Source: Sphingomonas sp. NBWT7 (lineage in GTDB: Bacteria; Pseudomonadota; Alphaproteobacteria; Sphingomonadales; Sphingomonadaceae). From it: a DNA stretch of 64,000 bases. Position 1 is the first letter of the stretch; every line of letters begins with the position of its first letter. Positions 28,055 to 36,708 of this stretch are shown here, one piece after another. The position numbers and the translations under genes are program-made. The stretch spans positions 2,503,501 through 2,567,500 of the forward strand of contig NZ_CP043639.1 of NCBI RefSeq assembly GCF_014217605.1, given 5' to 3'. Under the pieces are notes generated by a model. That model saw only the letters and a program-made list of their open reading frames with translations. It was not told where the DNA came from and ran no database searches.

Positions 28055-29125
28055 CTATAGCTGGTGCCCGGTGCGATCGCGCTTGGTCGCGAGATAGTGT
28101 TCGTTGTGCGGGTTGGTCGGCAGGAAGTGCGGTACGCGCTCCACTACCGTAATCCCGCGCCCCTCCAGCCCCGCGACCTTGTTGGGGTTGTTCGTCAGCA
28201 GCCGCACCGCGCGCTGGCCCAGCAGGTCGAGCATCCGCGCCGCGACGCCGAAATCACGCGCGTCGATCGCGAAGCCGAGCCGCGTATTCGCGTCCACCGT
28301 GTCGAAGCCTTGATCCTGCAGCGCATAGGCGCGCAGTTTGTTGACCAGCCCGATCCCGCGCCCTTCCTGCCGCAGATACAGGAGGATGCCCCAGCCTGAG
28401 GCGGCGATCGCCTTGATCGCGGCATCGAGCTGCGGCCCGCAATCGCACTTGAGACTGCCCAACGCGTCGCCGGTCAGGCATTCGCTGTGCAGCCGCACCA
28501 GCGGCGGGTGGCCGTTGGGTGCGCCGATCAGCAGCGCGACATGCTCGCCCGGCCCTTCCGGGGTGCGAAAGGCGACGATCTCCGCGTCCTCCGCATGCGC
28601 CACCGGCAGGCGTGCGCGTGCCGCGATCCACAGCCGCAGCGCATCCTCGTGCGCGTCGATGTCGTTCGCGGTAATCGTCACCTCGCCTGCGCCGTCCGGC
28701 AGCACGAAGAACGCCGGCAGCATCCCCGCAACCCGCGCCAGGCGAAGCGCCGCGGCGGCATCGGCGGCGGCAACCAGCGGCAGCGCGTGGAACGGCCCCT
28801 TCAGCGGGGTCGCGAGATCGAGCTGCGGATCGGCGAGCGCGGTCGCCGCGGCGAAATCGACCCACGGCGCACGATCGACCAGCACGGGCGCGTCGGGGAT
28901 CGCCGCGTCCTTCTGATTGGCAAGCTTCAGCGTCTCCGCACGTCCGGCGGACAGCAGCACCGGCGCCGCCTCGGCAGGATCGAACGCGGCGAGCCGGAGC
29001 GGATCGCTCGTCTCGACCGGCAGCAACGCCAGCCCCCCGATGCGGATCGGCCACCCCCGGCGCAGCGCATCGATCGCGCGCGCGACATTGCGTGCCGCAT
29101 CCGTACGAGCGGCCGGCTCGCTCAA
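28055..29125 (-). CDS. ribA: GTP cyclohydrolase II with N-terminal extension
   Basis: Converts GTP to the first riboflavin intermediate. The catalytic C-terminal ~190 residues contain LVRLHSECLTGDALGSLKCD with the three zinc cysteines, LLYLRQEGRGIGLVNKLRAY, and NNPNKVAGLEGRGI. The N-terminal ~160 residues are degenerate and typical of alphaproteobacterial RibA; they lack a recognisable RibB active site. No ATG precedes the conserved part; TTG 29125 overlaps the xth stop (TTGA) and is the best start, giving 356 residues. Confidence 0.88.
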   Translation of the reverse strand: MSEPAARTDAARNVARAIDALRRGWPIRIGGLALLPVETSDPLRLAAFDPAEAAPVLLSAGRAETLKLANQKDAAIPDAPVLVDRAPWVDFAAATALADPQLDLATPLKGPFHALPLVAAADAAAALRLARVAGMLPAFFVLPDGAGEVTITANDIDAHEDALRLWIAARARLPVAHAEDAEIVAFRTPEGPGEHVALLIGAPNGHPPLVRLHSECLTGDALGSLKCDCGPQLDAAIKAIAASGWGILLYLRQEGRGIGLVNKLRAYALQDQGFDTVDANTRLGFAIDARDFGVAARMLDLLGQRAVRLLTNNPNKVAGLEGRGITVVERVPHFLPTNPHNEHYLATKRDRTGHQL

Positions 29126-29904
29126 AACGCGAACTCGGTCATGATCGGGACGTGATCCGATGGCGCCGACCAGCTGCGGCACGCCTCGAACACGACGTGT
29201 CGCGTCGCCGCCTTCGCCACATCGCCGGTAGCCCACATGTGATCGAGCCGGCGCCCGCGATCGTTCTTCGTCCAGTCGGGCGAGCGATAGCTCCACCAGG
29301 TATGCAGCCGCGCCGGGGCGGGATGGAAATGCCGCCCCAGGTCGACCCAGTCATTCGAAGCCTTGAGCCGATCGTGCGCTTCGACCTCGACCGGCGTATG
29401 GCTGACGACCTTGAGCAGCGCCTTGTGGCTCCACACGTCCTCGGGCAGGGGCGCGATGTTGAAATCGCCCGTCAGGATCGTCGGGCAATCGAGGGAGGCG
29501 GACCAAGCCGTCATCCGCTCGACGAAATCGAGCTTCTGGCCGAACTTCGCGTTCACCTCGCGATCGGGCACGTCGCCGCCCGCGGGAACGTAGACGTTCT
29601 CGAGCCGCACGCCGTTGGGCAGGCGCACGCCGATATGCCGCGCTTCGCGGTTCGCCTGCCAGTCGAGCCGATCGTCTTCGCTGATCGGCACGCGGCTGAC
29701 GATCGCCACCCCGTGGTGCATCCGCTGCCCGTGGATCAGGACATGATCGTAGCCGAGCGCACGGAACGCCTCGATCGGAAAGTCCTCGTCCACCACCTTG
29801 GTTTCCTGGAGGCACAGGACGTCGGGGGCATTCTCGCGCAGGAATTGCTCGACGATCGCGATCCGGAAGCGAACCGAGTTGATGTTCCAGCTGACGATCT
29901 TCAC
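29122..29904 (-). CDS. xth: Exodeoxyribonuclease III
   Basis: A 260-residue AP endonuclease/3'-phosphatase of base-excision repair. Motifs in order: KIVSWNINSVRFR, VLCLQETKV with the catalytic Glu, ILTGDFNIAP, and WSAPSDHVPIMTEF with the catalytic Asp-His. GTG 29904 directly precedes the first strand. The frame extends to 29982, but that would add non-family sequence. Coupled with ribA downstream. Confidence 0.94.
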   Translation of the reverse strand: MKIVSWNINSVRFRIAIVEQFLRENAPDVLCLQETKVVDEDFPIEAFRALGYDHVLIHGQRMHHGVAIVSRVPISEDDRLDWQANREARHIGVRLPNGVRLENVYVPAGGDVPDREVNAKFGQKLDFVERMTAWSASLDCPTILTGDFNIAPLPEDVWSHKALLKVVSHTPVEVEAHDRLKASNDWVDLGRHFHPAPARLHTWWSYRSPDWTKNDRGRRLDHMWATGDVAKAATRHVVFEACRSWSAPSDHVPIMTEFAF

Positions 29905-30260
29905 GCCGCGGGCTTTAGACCCGTCGCGGCGACCACGGCAACCGTGCAGCTTGGTCGCGTTGTGTTGGCGCGCGATAGACAATGAAAGCGTGCAGCGCCG
30001 CGGCTAAGCCGCGTCGTCGATCGTCGCTGGTGCGACGTCGGCCGTGGTTGGGCGGCTTGTCGCTGCCGCGGCATACGCCCTACGCAGAAAGGCCCCCGCT
30101 CCGGGGGCATGGAGCGAGGGCCGACCTGGCGTTCGTCACGCAGGGGGAGTGGAGCAACCGTCCGGGCAACAGGGGGAAAATCCCGAACCGCCCCACATCC
30201 GCGAGGCAAGCTCTAGGCCCACTTACCTGTCGCCCACATGAACGGATTCACGAAATTCTT
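29905..30260. other. Intergenic region between lolA and xth, holding a terminator
   Basis: About 356 bp without a supported protein gene. On the minus strand it contains a strong stem-loop at 30091-30122 followed by a T-rich stretch, and a small hairpin (CGCGGC-TAA-GCCGCG) at 29999-30013 in the leader of xth. The part from 30123 to 30260 carries C-rich single-stranded-looking patches and may be a 3' UTR or a small RNA. Confidence 0.6.
30084..30122 (-). terminator. Intrinsic terminator downstream of lolA
   Basis: Read on the minus strand, GGCCCTCGCTCC pairs with GGAGCGGGGGCC around the loop ATGCCCCC: a 12-bp stem with one G-U pair, followed by TTTCTGC. It lies 139 nt after the lolA stop, so it ends either a long lolA 3' UTR or a separate small RNA. 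Confidence 0.75.
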
Positions 30261-30866
30261 TCAGCTTCGCGCGCCGCTGCGCCGCGGATCGTTCCAACGG
30301 AACGCCCCGTCGCTGACCGGCGCGTTGAAGCGCTGGTTGGCAAGGCGGATCGTCGTGCGATTGCCCTGGCTGTCGAGCATCACCCAGCCCTGCAGCATCA
30401 GCCCGCCCGGCGCGCCGCCATCGCGCGCGAAAACCATCGTGATCCGGCCGTATTCGGGATGCTTGGGATCGTATCCCTCCACCGACAGCACGCGCGGGTC
30501 GGGATTGGGCACGATCTTGGCGTAGCGCGCGATGTCCTTGTCGGGATTGATCAGCACGCCAAGCGGCGAATTGCCGATCGGCCAGCGCTGCACCTGCCGG
30601 ACCGAATAGTCGATGAAGGTCAGCGCCTTGCCGTCCCCGACGATCAGGATCGGCACGCCCTTCTCGTACTGGAAACGGATCCGCCCGGGCTTCTTCAGCG
30701 TCAGCGTACCGGTCAGCGTCTTGCCGGCGCGATCGGTCTGCGTGAAATCCGCCGTCATCGTGTTCACGCTGCGCAGGTGATTCTGCACCAGCGACAGGTC
30801 ACCGCTCTGCGCCAGCGCCGGCGCGGCAAGCGCCACCATCGCGGCGACCGGCATCATGTATCTCAC
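30261..30866 (-). CDS. lolA: Outer-membrane lipoprotein carrier LolA
   Basis: A 201-residue periplasmic chaperone that carries lipoproteins from LolCDE to the outer membrane. A signal peptide (MMPVAAMVALAAPALAQ) is followed by the family blocks MTADFTQTDRAGKTLTGTLT, KKPGRIRFQYEKG, DYSVRQVQRWPIGNSPLGVL and VFARDGG. Single gene between terC and xth. Confidence 0.93.
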   Translation of the reverse strand: MRYMMPVAAMVALAAPALAQSGDLSLVQNHLRSVNTMTADFTQTDRAGKTLTGTLTLKKPGRIRFQYEKGVPILIVGDGKALTFIDYSVRQVQRWPIGNSPLGVLINPDKDIARYAKIVPNPDPRVLSVEGYDPKHPEYGRITMVFARDGGAPGGLMLQGWVMLDSQGNRTTIRLANQRFNAPVSDGAFRWNDPRRSGARS

Positions 30867-30969
30867 TCATACTCTCCCGATGGGCTGCCGATCCGGTGGC
30901 ACCAATGCGTTGAACCTGCCGTGAACCCGGTCTCGATCATAAAGGTACGGCGATCGGAACAGGCGTCGA

Positions 30970-31701
30970 TCAGAACAGCGTCCCCAGCCCGATCGTCTCA
31001 CCCGTGCCGACCCAGCCTTCGTAAATCATCTTGAACGCGACGAAGACGATCGCTGCCAGGCCCACGTAGGCGATCCAGCGATAGCGTTCGATGAAGCGCG
31101 CGATGACGTTGGCGGCGAGGCCCATCAGCGCGACCGACAGGATCAGTCCGACGACGAGGATGCCGGGATGCTCGCGCGCCGCGCCAGCGACCGCCAGCAC
31201 GTTGTCGAGGCTCATCGACACGTCGGCGACGGCGACCGCCCAGGCGGCACTGGCGAAGCTGCGCGCGGGCTTCAATCCGGAGCGTTCGTCGCCCTCCACC
31301 TCGACCGATCCGACGTTGGCGTGGCTATCGTGCCGCAGCTCGCGCCAGAACTTCCAGCTCACCCACAGTAGCAGCAGCCCGCCCGCGAAGATCAGCCCGA
31401 CGATCCCCATCAGCCACGTGACGACGAGCGCGAAGGCGATGCGCAGCACCAGCGCGGCGAGGATGCCGATCAGGATCACCTTCTTGCGCTGATCCGCGGG
31501 CAATCCGGCGGCGAGCGCGCCAACGACGATCGCATTATCCCCTGCGAGGACGAGGTCGATCATCAGCACCTGGCCAAACGCGGCGAGCGCCGCCGGATCG
31601 GACAGGTTCGAGAAGTCGGCGACGATGTGTTGCCAGATATCGCCGAGCGATCCGGGGCCCTGGATGGCCGCGGCGGCCTGGGCGAGCAGGGAAAGGATCA
31701 A
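30970..31701 (-). CDS. TerC/YkoY family integral membrane protein
   Basis: A 243-residue protein with about seven membrane helices and the TerC acidic motifs DLVLAGDNAIVVGALA and DVSMSLDNVLAVAG. Members are implicated in metal ion (often manganese) export or metal loading of exported enzymes. No ATG lies near the conserved start; TTG 31701 with GGGAG about 10 nt before it is the best choice. I looked for a yybP-ykoY riboswitch in the leader and did not see one. It lies downstream of the rho terminator. Confidence 0.85.
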   Translation of the reverse strand: MILSLLAQAAAAIQGPGSLGDIWQHIVADFSNLSDPAALAAFGQVLMIDLVLAGDNAIVVGALAAGLPADQRKKVILIGILAALVLRIAFALVVTWLMGIVGLIFAGGLLLLWVSWKFWRELRHDSHANVGSVEVEGDERSGLKPARSFASAAWAVAVADVSMSLDNVLAVAGAAREHPGILVVGLILSVALMGLAANVIARFIERYRWIAYVGLAAIVFVAFKMIYEGWVGTGETIGLGTLF

Positions 31702-31814
31702 CGGCTGGGCGCTCCCGCGAAAAGGTCTGGTGATCGAACGGCGACGATACCGTTTCGGTTGCGTCCATATGGCGTGGGGTCGGTAATCACCAGCTTGACG
31801 AGACGGCACCCGTC

Positions 31815-31847
31815 ATAAAGACAAACGGCGTGGCAAAGCCACGCCGT
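31815..31847 (-). terminator. Intrinsic terminator of rho
   Basis: On the minus strand, ACGGCGTGGC and GCCACGCCGT form a perfect 10-bp stem around a TTT loop, followed by TTGTCTTTA. It lies 78 nt after the rho stop. The gene for the Rho factor itself therefore appears to end in a Rho-independent terminator. Confidence 0.88.
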
Positions 31848-31924
31848 CGATCGGGTTCGGCTGTGCCGACCCGTCGGCCGAGCCGGTGCGAGTCCTACGC
31901 CAGGGTGGCGCAGGCCGCACTCGG

Positions 31925-33181
31925 CTACTGATTCATGCTGGCGAAGAAATCCTCGTTGGTCTTGGAATCCTTCATCTTGCCGAGCAGGAACTCCATCGCG
32001 TCGACGGTGCCCATCTGCATCAGGATGCGACGCAGCACCCACATCTTGGACAGCTTGTCCTTCTCGACCAGCAGCTCCTCCTTGCGCGTGCCGCTCTTCG
32101 ACACGTCGATCGCCGGGAAGATGCGCTTGTCCGACACCTTGCGGTCGAGCACGATCTCCGCGTTGCCGGTGCCCTTGAACTCCTCGAAGATCACCTCGTC
32201 CATGCGGCTGCCGGTGTCGATCAGCGACGTCGAGATGATCGTCAGCGATCCGCCTTCCTCGATGTTGCGCGCCGCGCCGAAGAAGCGCTTCGGACGCTGC
32301 AGCGCGTTGGCGTCGACACCGCCGGTCAGCACCTTGCCCGACGACGGCACCACCGTGTTGTAGGCGCGGCCGAGGCGGGTGATGTTGTCGAGCAGGATCA
32401 CCACGTCCTTCTTGTGCTCGACCAGGCGCTTGGCCTTTTCGATCACCATCTCGGCCACCGCGACGTGGCGCGTCGCCGGCTCGTCGAAGGTCGACGAGAC
32501 GACCTCGCCGTTCACCGTGCGCTGCATGTCGGTGACTTCCTCGGGCCGCTCGTCGATCAGCAGCACCAGCAGGAACACCTCGGGATGGTTCGCCGAGATC
32601 GCGCGCGCGATGTTCTGCATCATCACCGTCTTGCCGACGCGCGGCGGGGCGACGATCAGGCAGCGCTGACCCTTGCCGATCGGCGAGACGAGATCGAGTA
32701 CGCGGCCCGTCTTGTCCTTCGCCGTCGGGTCCTCGATCTCCATCTTCAGCCGCTCGTCGGGATAGAGCGGCGTCAGGTTGTCGAAGTTGACGCGGTGGCG
32801 GACGGCGTCGGGATCGTCGAAGTTGACGCTCATCAGCTTGGTCAGCGCGAAATAGCGCTCGCCATCCTTGGGCCCGCGGATCTCGCCCTCGACGGTGTCG
32901 CCGGTGCGCAGCCCGTGCTTGCGCACCTGATTGGGGGAGACGTAGATGTCGTCGGGGCCGGCGAGATAATTGGCCTGGGGGCTGCGCAGGAAGCCGAAGC
33001 CGTCGGGCAGCACTTCGATCGTGCCCTCGCCCATGATCGTCTCGCCTTCCTCGGCCTGAACCTTGAGGATTGCGAACATCAGGTCCTGCTTGCGCAGCGT
33101 CGAGGCGCCCTCGACGCCGAGCTCCTCGGCAAGCTGGACCAGCTCGGCCGGGGCTTTCTTCTTCAAGTCTTTGAGATGCAT
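31925..33181 (-). CDS. rho: Transcription termination factor Rho
   Basis: The 418-residue hexameric RNA helicase that terminates transcription. It has an N-terminal [20 protein letters not shown] helical domain, a cold-shock RNA-binding domain ([20 protein letters not shown]), and the RecA-like core with [15 protein letters not shown] (Walker A), [14 protein letters not shown], and the Q/R loops. About 180 bp separate it from hemJ upstream. Confidence 0.98.
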   Translation of the reverse strand: MHLKDLKKKAPAELVQLAEELGVEGASTLRKQDLMFAILKVQAEEGETIMGEGTIEVLPDGFGFLRSPQANYLAGPDDIYVSPNQVRKHGLRTGDTVEGEIRGPKDGERYFALTKLMSVNFDDPDAVRHRVNFDNLTPLYPDERLKMEIEDPTAKDKTGRVLDLVSPIGKGQRCLIVAPPRVGKTVMMQNIARAISANHPEVFLLVLLIDERPEEVTDMQRTVNGEVVSSTFDEPATRHVAVAEMVIEKAKRLVEHKKDVVILLDNITRLGRAYNTVVPSSGKVLTGGVDANALQRPKRFFGAARNIEEGGSLTIISTSLIDTGSRMDEVIFEEFKGTGNAEIVLDRKVSDKRIFPAIDVSKSGTRKEELLVEKDKLSKMWVLRRILMQMGTVDAMEFLLGKMKDSKTNEDFFASMNQ

Positions 33182-33360
33182 GTCGTGTGTCCGATTGAAA
33201 TCGGGTGGGGGGAGAAAGCCCGGTCGGCGGAAAACAATTCGCGCGGCAACGAGACTGAAGGAGGCAGCGGGCCGAACGGCCTCACCAAGTGCGAGACGTA
33301 GGTTTGGCCCGCCGGTTAGTCAAGCAGCGCGTGGCGCGCGATCCGCAAGTACGCGGCGGA

Positions 33361-33819
33361 TCAGAACGGCTTTACCACCGCCAGAATGACGATGATCGTC
33401 ACCGCGAGCGCGGGCACCTCGTTCATCATCCGCAGCTGCCGGTTGCCGAGGCTCGCCTGCCCGCGCGCCAGCCGCTTCGAATAGCCCACCGCCCAACCGT
33501 GATAGCCCGATAGCAGGAACACGACGAACAGCTTGGCGTGGAGCCATGCCAGCCCCTGGATACCCGCGAGAAGACCGACGTTGACCGCCAGCGCCAGCCC
33601 GATCGCCCACACCGCGATCATCGCCGGCGTCAGGATGATGCGGCGCAGCTTGGCCTCGCGCGTGATCCAGCGCTGCTCTTCCGCGGGATCGCCCAGCCCT
33701 TCCTGATGATGCACCAGATAGCGCGGCAGGATGAACATGCCCGCCATCCAGAAGATCACGAAGATGACGTGCGCGGCCTTCACCCACAGATAGGCAGCGC
33801 CCAGGAACCCGACACCCAT
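33361..33819 (-). CDS. hemJ: Protoporphyrinogen IX oxidase HemJ
   Basis: A 152-residue membrane protein with four helices that oxidises protoporphyrinogen in the last steps of heme synthesis. Conserved features are AAYLWVKAAHVIFVIFWMAG with the essential His near the N-terminus, the LVHHQEG segment and AKLFVVFLLSGYHGWAVGY. ATG 33819 overlaps the hemE stop; the longer open frame upstream is only the other frame of hemE. Confidence 0.92.
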   Translation of the reverse strand: MGVGFLGAAYLWVKAAHVIFVIFWMAGMFILPRYLVHHQEGLGDPAEEQRWITREAKLRRIILTPAMIAVWAIGLALAVNVGLLAGIQGLAWLHAKLFVVFLLSGYHGWAVGYSKRLARGQASLGNRQLRMMNEVPALAVTIIVILAVVKPF

Positions 33820-34892
33820 CAGCCAATCACCTCCGGCTCCGCGGCAACGCCGCCGCGCACCCGCGCCACCACGTGCTCGACATGCGCGATCGGCGTGTGC
33901 TGGTCGATCCCGTGGCCGAGATTGAAGACGTGCGGCCGGTCCGGGAAGGCGGCGAGGATGCGGTCGATCGCCGTGTCGAGCGCATCGCCCCCGGCGATCA
34001 GCGCCAGCGGATCGAGATTGCCCTGCACCGGCATGCCGTCGGGCAGATTGGCGTCGGCCCACGCAGGATCGACCGTCTCGTCGAGCCCGACGGCGTCGAC
34101 CCCGGTCTCGCGCGCATACGCGGGCAGCTTGCCGCCCGCCCCCTTCGGGAAGCCGATGACCGGCACGTCGGGGTGGCGCGCCTTCAGCCCGGCGACGATC
34201 GCCGCATTGGGCGCGATCACCCAGCGTTCGAATTGCGCCGGCGACAGCGTGCCCGCCCAGCTGTCGAACACCTGCACCGCCTCCACCCCGGCCTCGATCT
34301 GGCCGGAGAGATAGTCGATCGTCAGCGCCGTGATCGCATCGATGATGGCACCGAACGCGGCCGGATCGCGATATGCCATCGCGCGCGTCTCGGCCTGGTC
34401 CTTCGATCCCTGCCCCGCCACCATGTACGTTGCCACCGTCCACGGCGATCCCGCGAAGCCTAGGAACGTCGTCGCTGCGGGCAACATCCCGGCGACGCGG
34501 CGCACGGTTGCATAGACGGGATCGAGACGCGCCGTCACCGCGGTCAGGTCACCCAGCGCATGCTCGGCGAGGCGCGGCGCGAGCCGTGGTCCCTCGCCTA
34601 CGCCGAACGTCAGATCCTGCCCCATCGCCCAGGGGACCATCAGGATGTCGGAGAACAGGATCGCGCCGTCGAAACCGAAACGGCGGATCGGCTGGATCGT
34701 CACCTCGGCCGCGCTTGCCGGATCGGTCGCCAGCGCGAGGAAGCCGCCCTTCTCCGCCCGCAATGCACGATACTCGGGCAGATAGCGCCCCGCCTGACGC
34801 ATCAGCCACATCGGCGGACGCGCCGCACGCTGGCCCTGCAGCACGCCCAGCAGCGGCTTCGCGGACGGCTCGATCGGGGGGTGCACGGGCAT
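33819..34892 (-). CDS. hemE: Uroporphyrinogen decarboxylase
   Basis: The 357-residue enzyme that makes coproporphyrinogen III. Diagnostic blocks are PPMWLMRQAGRYLPEYRALR (substrate Arg residues), FSDILMVPWAMGQ with the catalytic Asp, and VFNLGHGIDQHTPI. At ATG 34892 the AGAAGG is adjacent, whereas GTG 34886 has it at 6 nt, so the real start may be two codons later. It is the gene that flanks the probable replication origin, as in Caulobacter. Confidence 0.96.
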   Translation of the reverse strand: MPVHPPIEPSAKPLLGVLQGQRAARPPMWLMRQAGRYLPEYRALRAEKGGFLALATDPASAAEVTIQPIRRFGFDGAILFSDILMVPWAMGQDLTFGVGEGPRLAPRLAEHALGDLTAVTARLDPVYATVRRVAGMLPAATTFLGFAGSPWTVATYMVAGQGSKDQAETRAMAYRDPAAFGAIIDAITALTIDYLSGQIEAGVEAVQVFDSWAGTLSPAQFERWVIAPNAAIVAGLKARHPDVPVIGFPKGAGGKLPAYARETGVDAVGLDETVDPAWADANLPDGMPVQGNLDPLALIAGGDALDTAIDRILAAFPDRPHVFNLGHGIDQHTPIAHVEHVVARVRGGVAAEPEVIG

Positions 34893-35038
34893 CCTTCTAA
34901 CTAGAAAAGAAGATTCTAAAGGGTTGTGAGATGTTGTTGGCGCGTTGGTGTCGGGGCTTATGCGTTCCCCCCCGAATTGCCAACAGCTTGACGTGCGGCG
35001 CCCCACGCGGCGCCGTCGATTCGAATGCGTCGTCCCCG

Positions 35039-35047
35039 TTATCCACA
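35039..35047 (+). promoter_or_regulatory. DnaA box, consensus
   Basis: TTATCCACA, a perfect match to the DnaA box, in the middle of the oriC candidate. Confidence 0.88.
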
Positions 35048-35081
35048 GGCTGTTGATGAAATCGGCCGGTGTGAACGGGAT

Positions 35082-35090
35082 TGTGGATAG
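35082..35090 (-). promoter_or_regulatory. DnaA box, one mismatch
   Basis: CTATCCACA on the minus strand, differing from the consensus only at the first base, 43 bp from the perfect box. Confidence 0.75.
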
Positions 35091-35160
35091 CCGCCCGGTT
35101 TTCCACCGCCGACGCGCGGCTTGGCCGTCGCGGCGGGTTGCGCTAGCGCTCCTCCCCATG

Positions 35161-35169
35161 TTGTCCACA
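35161..35169 (+). promoter_or_regulatory. DnaA box, one mismatch
   Basis: TTGTCCACA differs from the consensus at position 3. It lies 70 bp before the ppsR start, so DnaA binding here could also affect ppsR transcription. Confidence 0.7.
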
Positions 35170-35231
35170 GGGTTCACGATCGCCGCCTGCACGTGGCCGA
35201 TCTTGCATGTGGTGCAGTTCGGATCGGCGTC

Positions 35232-36065
35232 GTGACCGTCCGTCTGCACCTCCACCTCCTGTCGGACTCGACCGGCGAGACGCTTGAGAACATCGCCAAG
35301 GCCGCGCTGGCGCAATATGACGACGTCGAGACGGTGCGCCATTTCTGGCCGATGGTCCGCACCGAGGCGCATCTCGACCGCATCCTGCAGGAGATTGCGC
35401 ACAATCCCGGGCTGGTGATCTACACGTTGGTCAATCCCGCAACCCGACGCGCGCTCGAGCAGCGCTGCCAGAGCCTCGGACTTCCGATGGTCGCGCCGCT
35501 CGATCCGGTGAACGACGCGCTGTCGATGCTGTTCGGCCAGCAGGCCAAGGGCAAGCCGGGGCGCCAGCACGTCCTCGACGCCGCCTATTTCGCGCGTGTC
35601 GACGCGATCCAGTACACGATCGCGCACGACGACGGGATCGCGTGGGAGGAGTGGGAGGAAGCCGATATCGTCCTCGCCGGCGTCTCGCGCTCGTCCAAGA
35701 CGCCGACGTCGATCTATCTCGCCAACCGCGGCTTCAAGGTCGCCAACATCCCGATCGTCGTCGAGAGCCCGCCGCCGCGCGATCTGTTCGCGCTGAAGAA
35801 CCCGCTCGTCGTCGGGCTGACGACCAGCGCCGATCGGCTGATCCAGATCCGCCGCAATCGGCTGCTGTCGCTCAACCAGGCGCCCGAGACGCCCTATGTC
35901 GATCAGGAAGCCGTCACGCGCGAGCTGCAATATGCCCGCCGCATGTTTGCCGACAACGGCTGGCCGGTGATCGACGTCACGCGCAGATCCATTGAGGAAA
36001 CCGCCGCCGCGATCATCGCGCTGGTCAACGATCGCCGCGGTGCGCCGAGCGTGGGTGAGCAATGA
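35232..36065 (+). CDS. ppsR: Pyruvate,phosphate dikinase/PEP synthase regulatory protein
   Basis: A 277-residue bifunctional kinase/pyrophosphorylase (former DUF299) that switches PPDK or PEP synthase off and on. It begins LHLHLLSDSTGETLENIAKA, and the P-loop is LAGVSRSSKTPTSIYLANRG near residue 151. GTG 35232 is the start that gives family length; upstream frame runs into the origin. In Caulobacter and Rickettsia the homologue is the gene next to the origin. Overlaps the second maf gene by 4 nt. Confidence 0.92.
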   Translation: MTVRLHLHLLSDSTGETLENIAKAALAQYDDVETVRHFWPMVRTEAHLDRILQEIAHNPGLVIYTLVNPATRRALEQRCQSLGLPMVAPLDPVNDALSMLFGQQAKGKPGRQHVLDAAYFARVDAIQYTIAHDDGIAWEEWEEADIVLAGVSRSSKTPTSIYLANRGFKVANIPIVVESPPPRDLFALKNPLVVGLTTSADRLIQIRRNRLLSLNQAPETPYVDQEAVTRELQYARRMFADNGWPVIDVTRRSIEETAAAIIALVNDRRGAPSVGEQ

Positions 36066-36679
36066 TGTCGAACCCGGGACAAGACACCCTGCAACTCATC
36101 CTTGCCTCACAATCGGCGTCGCGCCGCGCGATGCTCGGGGCGGCGGGCGTGCCGTTCGTCGCGCAGGCGCCGATGGTCGACGAGGACGCCGCCAAGGCGG
36201 CGCTCGGCAACGTCGCGCCGCGCGATCTCGCCGACTCGCTCGCCGAACTGAAGGCGCTCAAGGTATCGCAGCGCGCGCCGCAGGCGCTTGTGCTTGGATC
36301 AGACAGCCTCGCGGTGCTCGAGGATGGCACGATCCTGTCGAAACCGCGCGACCGGGAGGAAGCTGCGGCGCACCTCGCGATGATGTCGGGCAAGCGGCAT
36401 GATCTGGTCAGCGCGGCGGTAATTGCCGAAGGCGGGCGGGCGGTGTGGCGCCACGTCGACAAGGCGCGGATGATCGTGCGACCGCTGTCGCTTGCCTTCA
36501 TCGAAGCGTATCTCGACGCCGAATGGCCGGCGATCGCGGGCTGCGTCGGCTGCTACCGGATCGAGGGGCCGGGTGTGCAATTGTTCAGCCGCGTCGAGGG
36601 CAGCCAGTTCACCGTGCTCGGCATGCCGCTGCTGCCGCTGCTCGGCTATCTGCGCGAGCGGCAGGTACTGCTCGCCTGA
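36062..36679 (+). CDS. Maf family nucleotide pyrophosphatase (second copy)
   Basis: A 205-residue Maf/YceF-like protein. LILASQSASRRAMLGAAGVP is the N-terminal substrate loop, VLGSDSLAVLEDG holds the catalytic region, and SKPRDREEAAAHL follows. It differs clearly from the copy at 3832-4407 (SQSASRR instead of SASPRR), so it may act on other nucleotides such as m7GTP. Sits in the conserved ppsR-maf-aroE-coaE-dnaQ block. Confidence 0.9.
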   Translation: MMSNPGQDTLQLILASQSASRRAMLGAAGVPFVAQAPMVDEDAAKAALGNVAPRDLADSLAELKALKVSQRAPQALVLGSDSLAVLEDGTILSKPRDREEAAAHLAMMSGKRHDLVSAAVIAEGGRAVWRHVDKARMIVRPLSLAFIEAYLDAEWPAIAGCVGCYRIEGPGVQLFSRVEGSQFTVLGMPLLPLLGYLRERQVLLA

Positions 36680-36708
36680 TCGGCGGCCATCAGGGAAGGA
36701 ACGCGGCA

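Larger units (their letters stand above)
34893..35231. other. oriC: Probable chromosomal replication origin (oriC)
   Basis: A 339-bp gene-free region between divergent hemE and ppsR. It contains a perfect DnaA box TTATCCACA (35039-35047), near matches CTATCCACA on the minus strand (35082-35090) and TTGTCCACA (35161-35169), and a weaker TTTTCCACC (35099-35107). An AT-rich stretch (about 34891-34945) could be the unwinding element. Two GANTC methylation sites (GATTC at 34912 and 35018) are present. The hemE-origin-ppsR order is that of the Caulobacter origin, and parS/parAB lie ~16 kb away. The assignment is strong but inferred. Confidence 0.88.

Noticed and set aside
31702..31924. Possible yybP-ykoY manganese riboswitch upstream of terC
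   Set aside because: TerC-family genes often have it, but the conserved GGGGAGUAGC and paired core were not found; only the rho terminator hairpin is clear.
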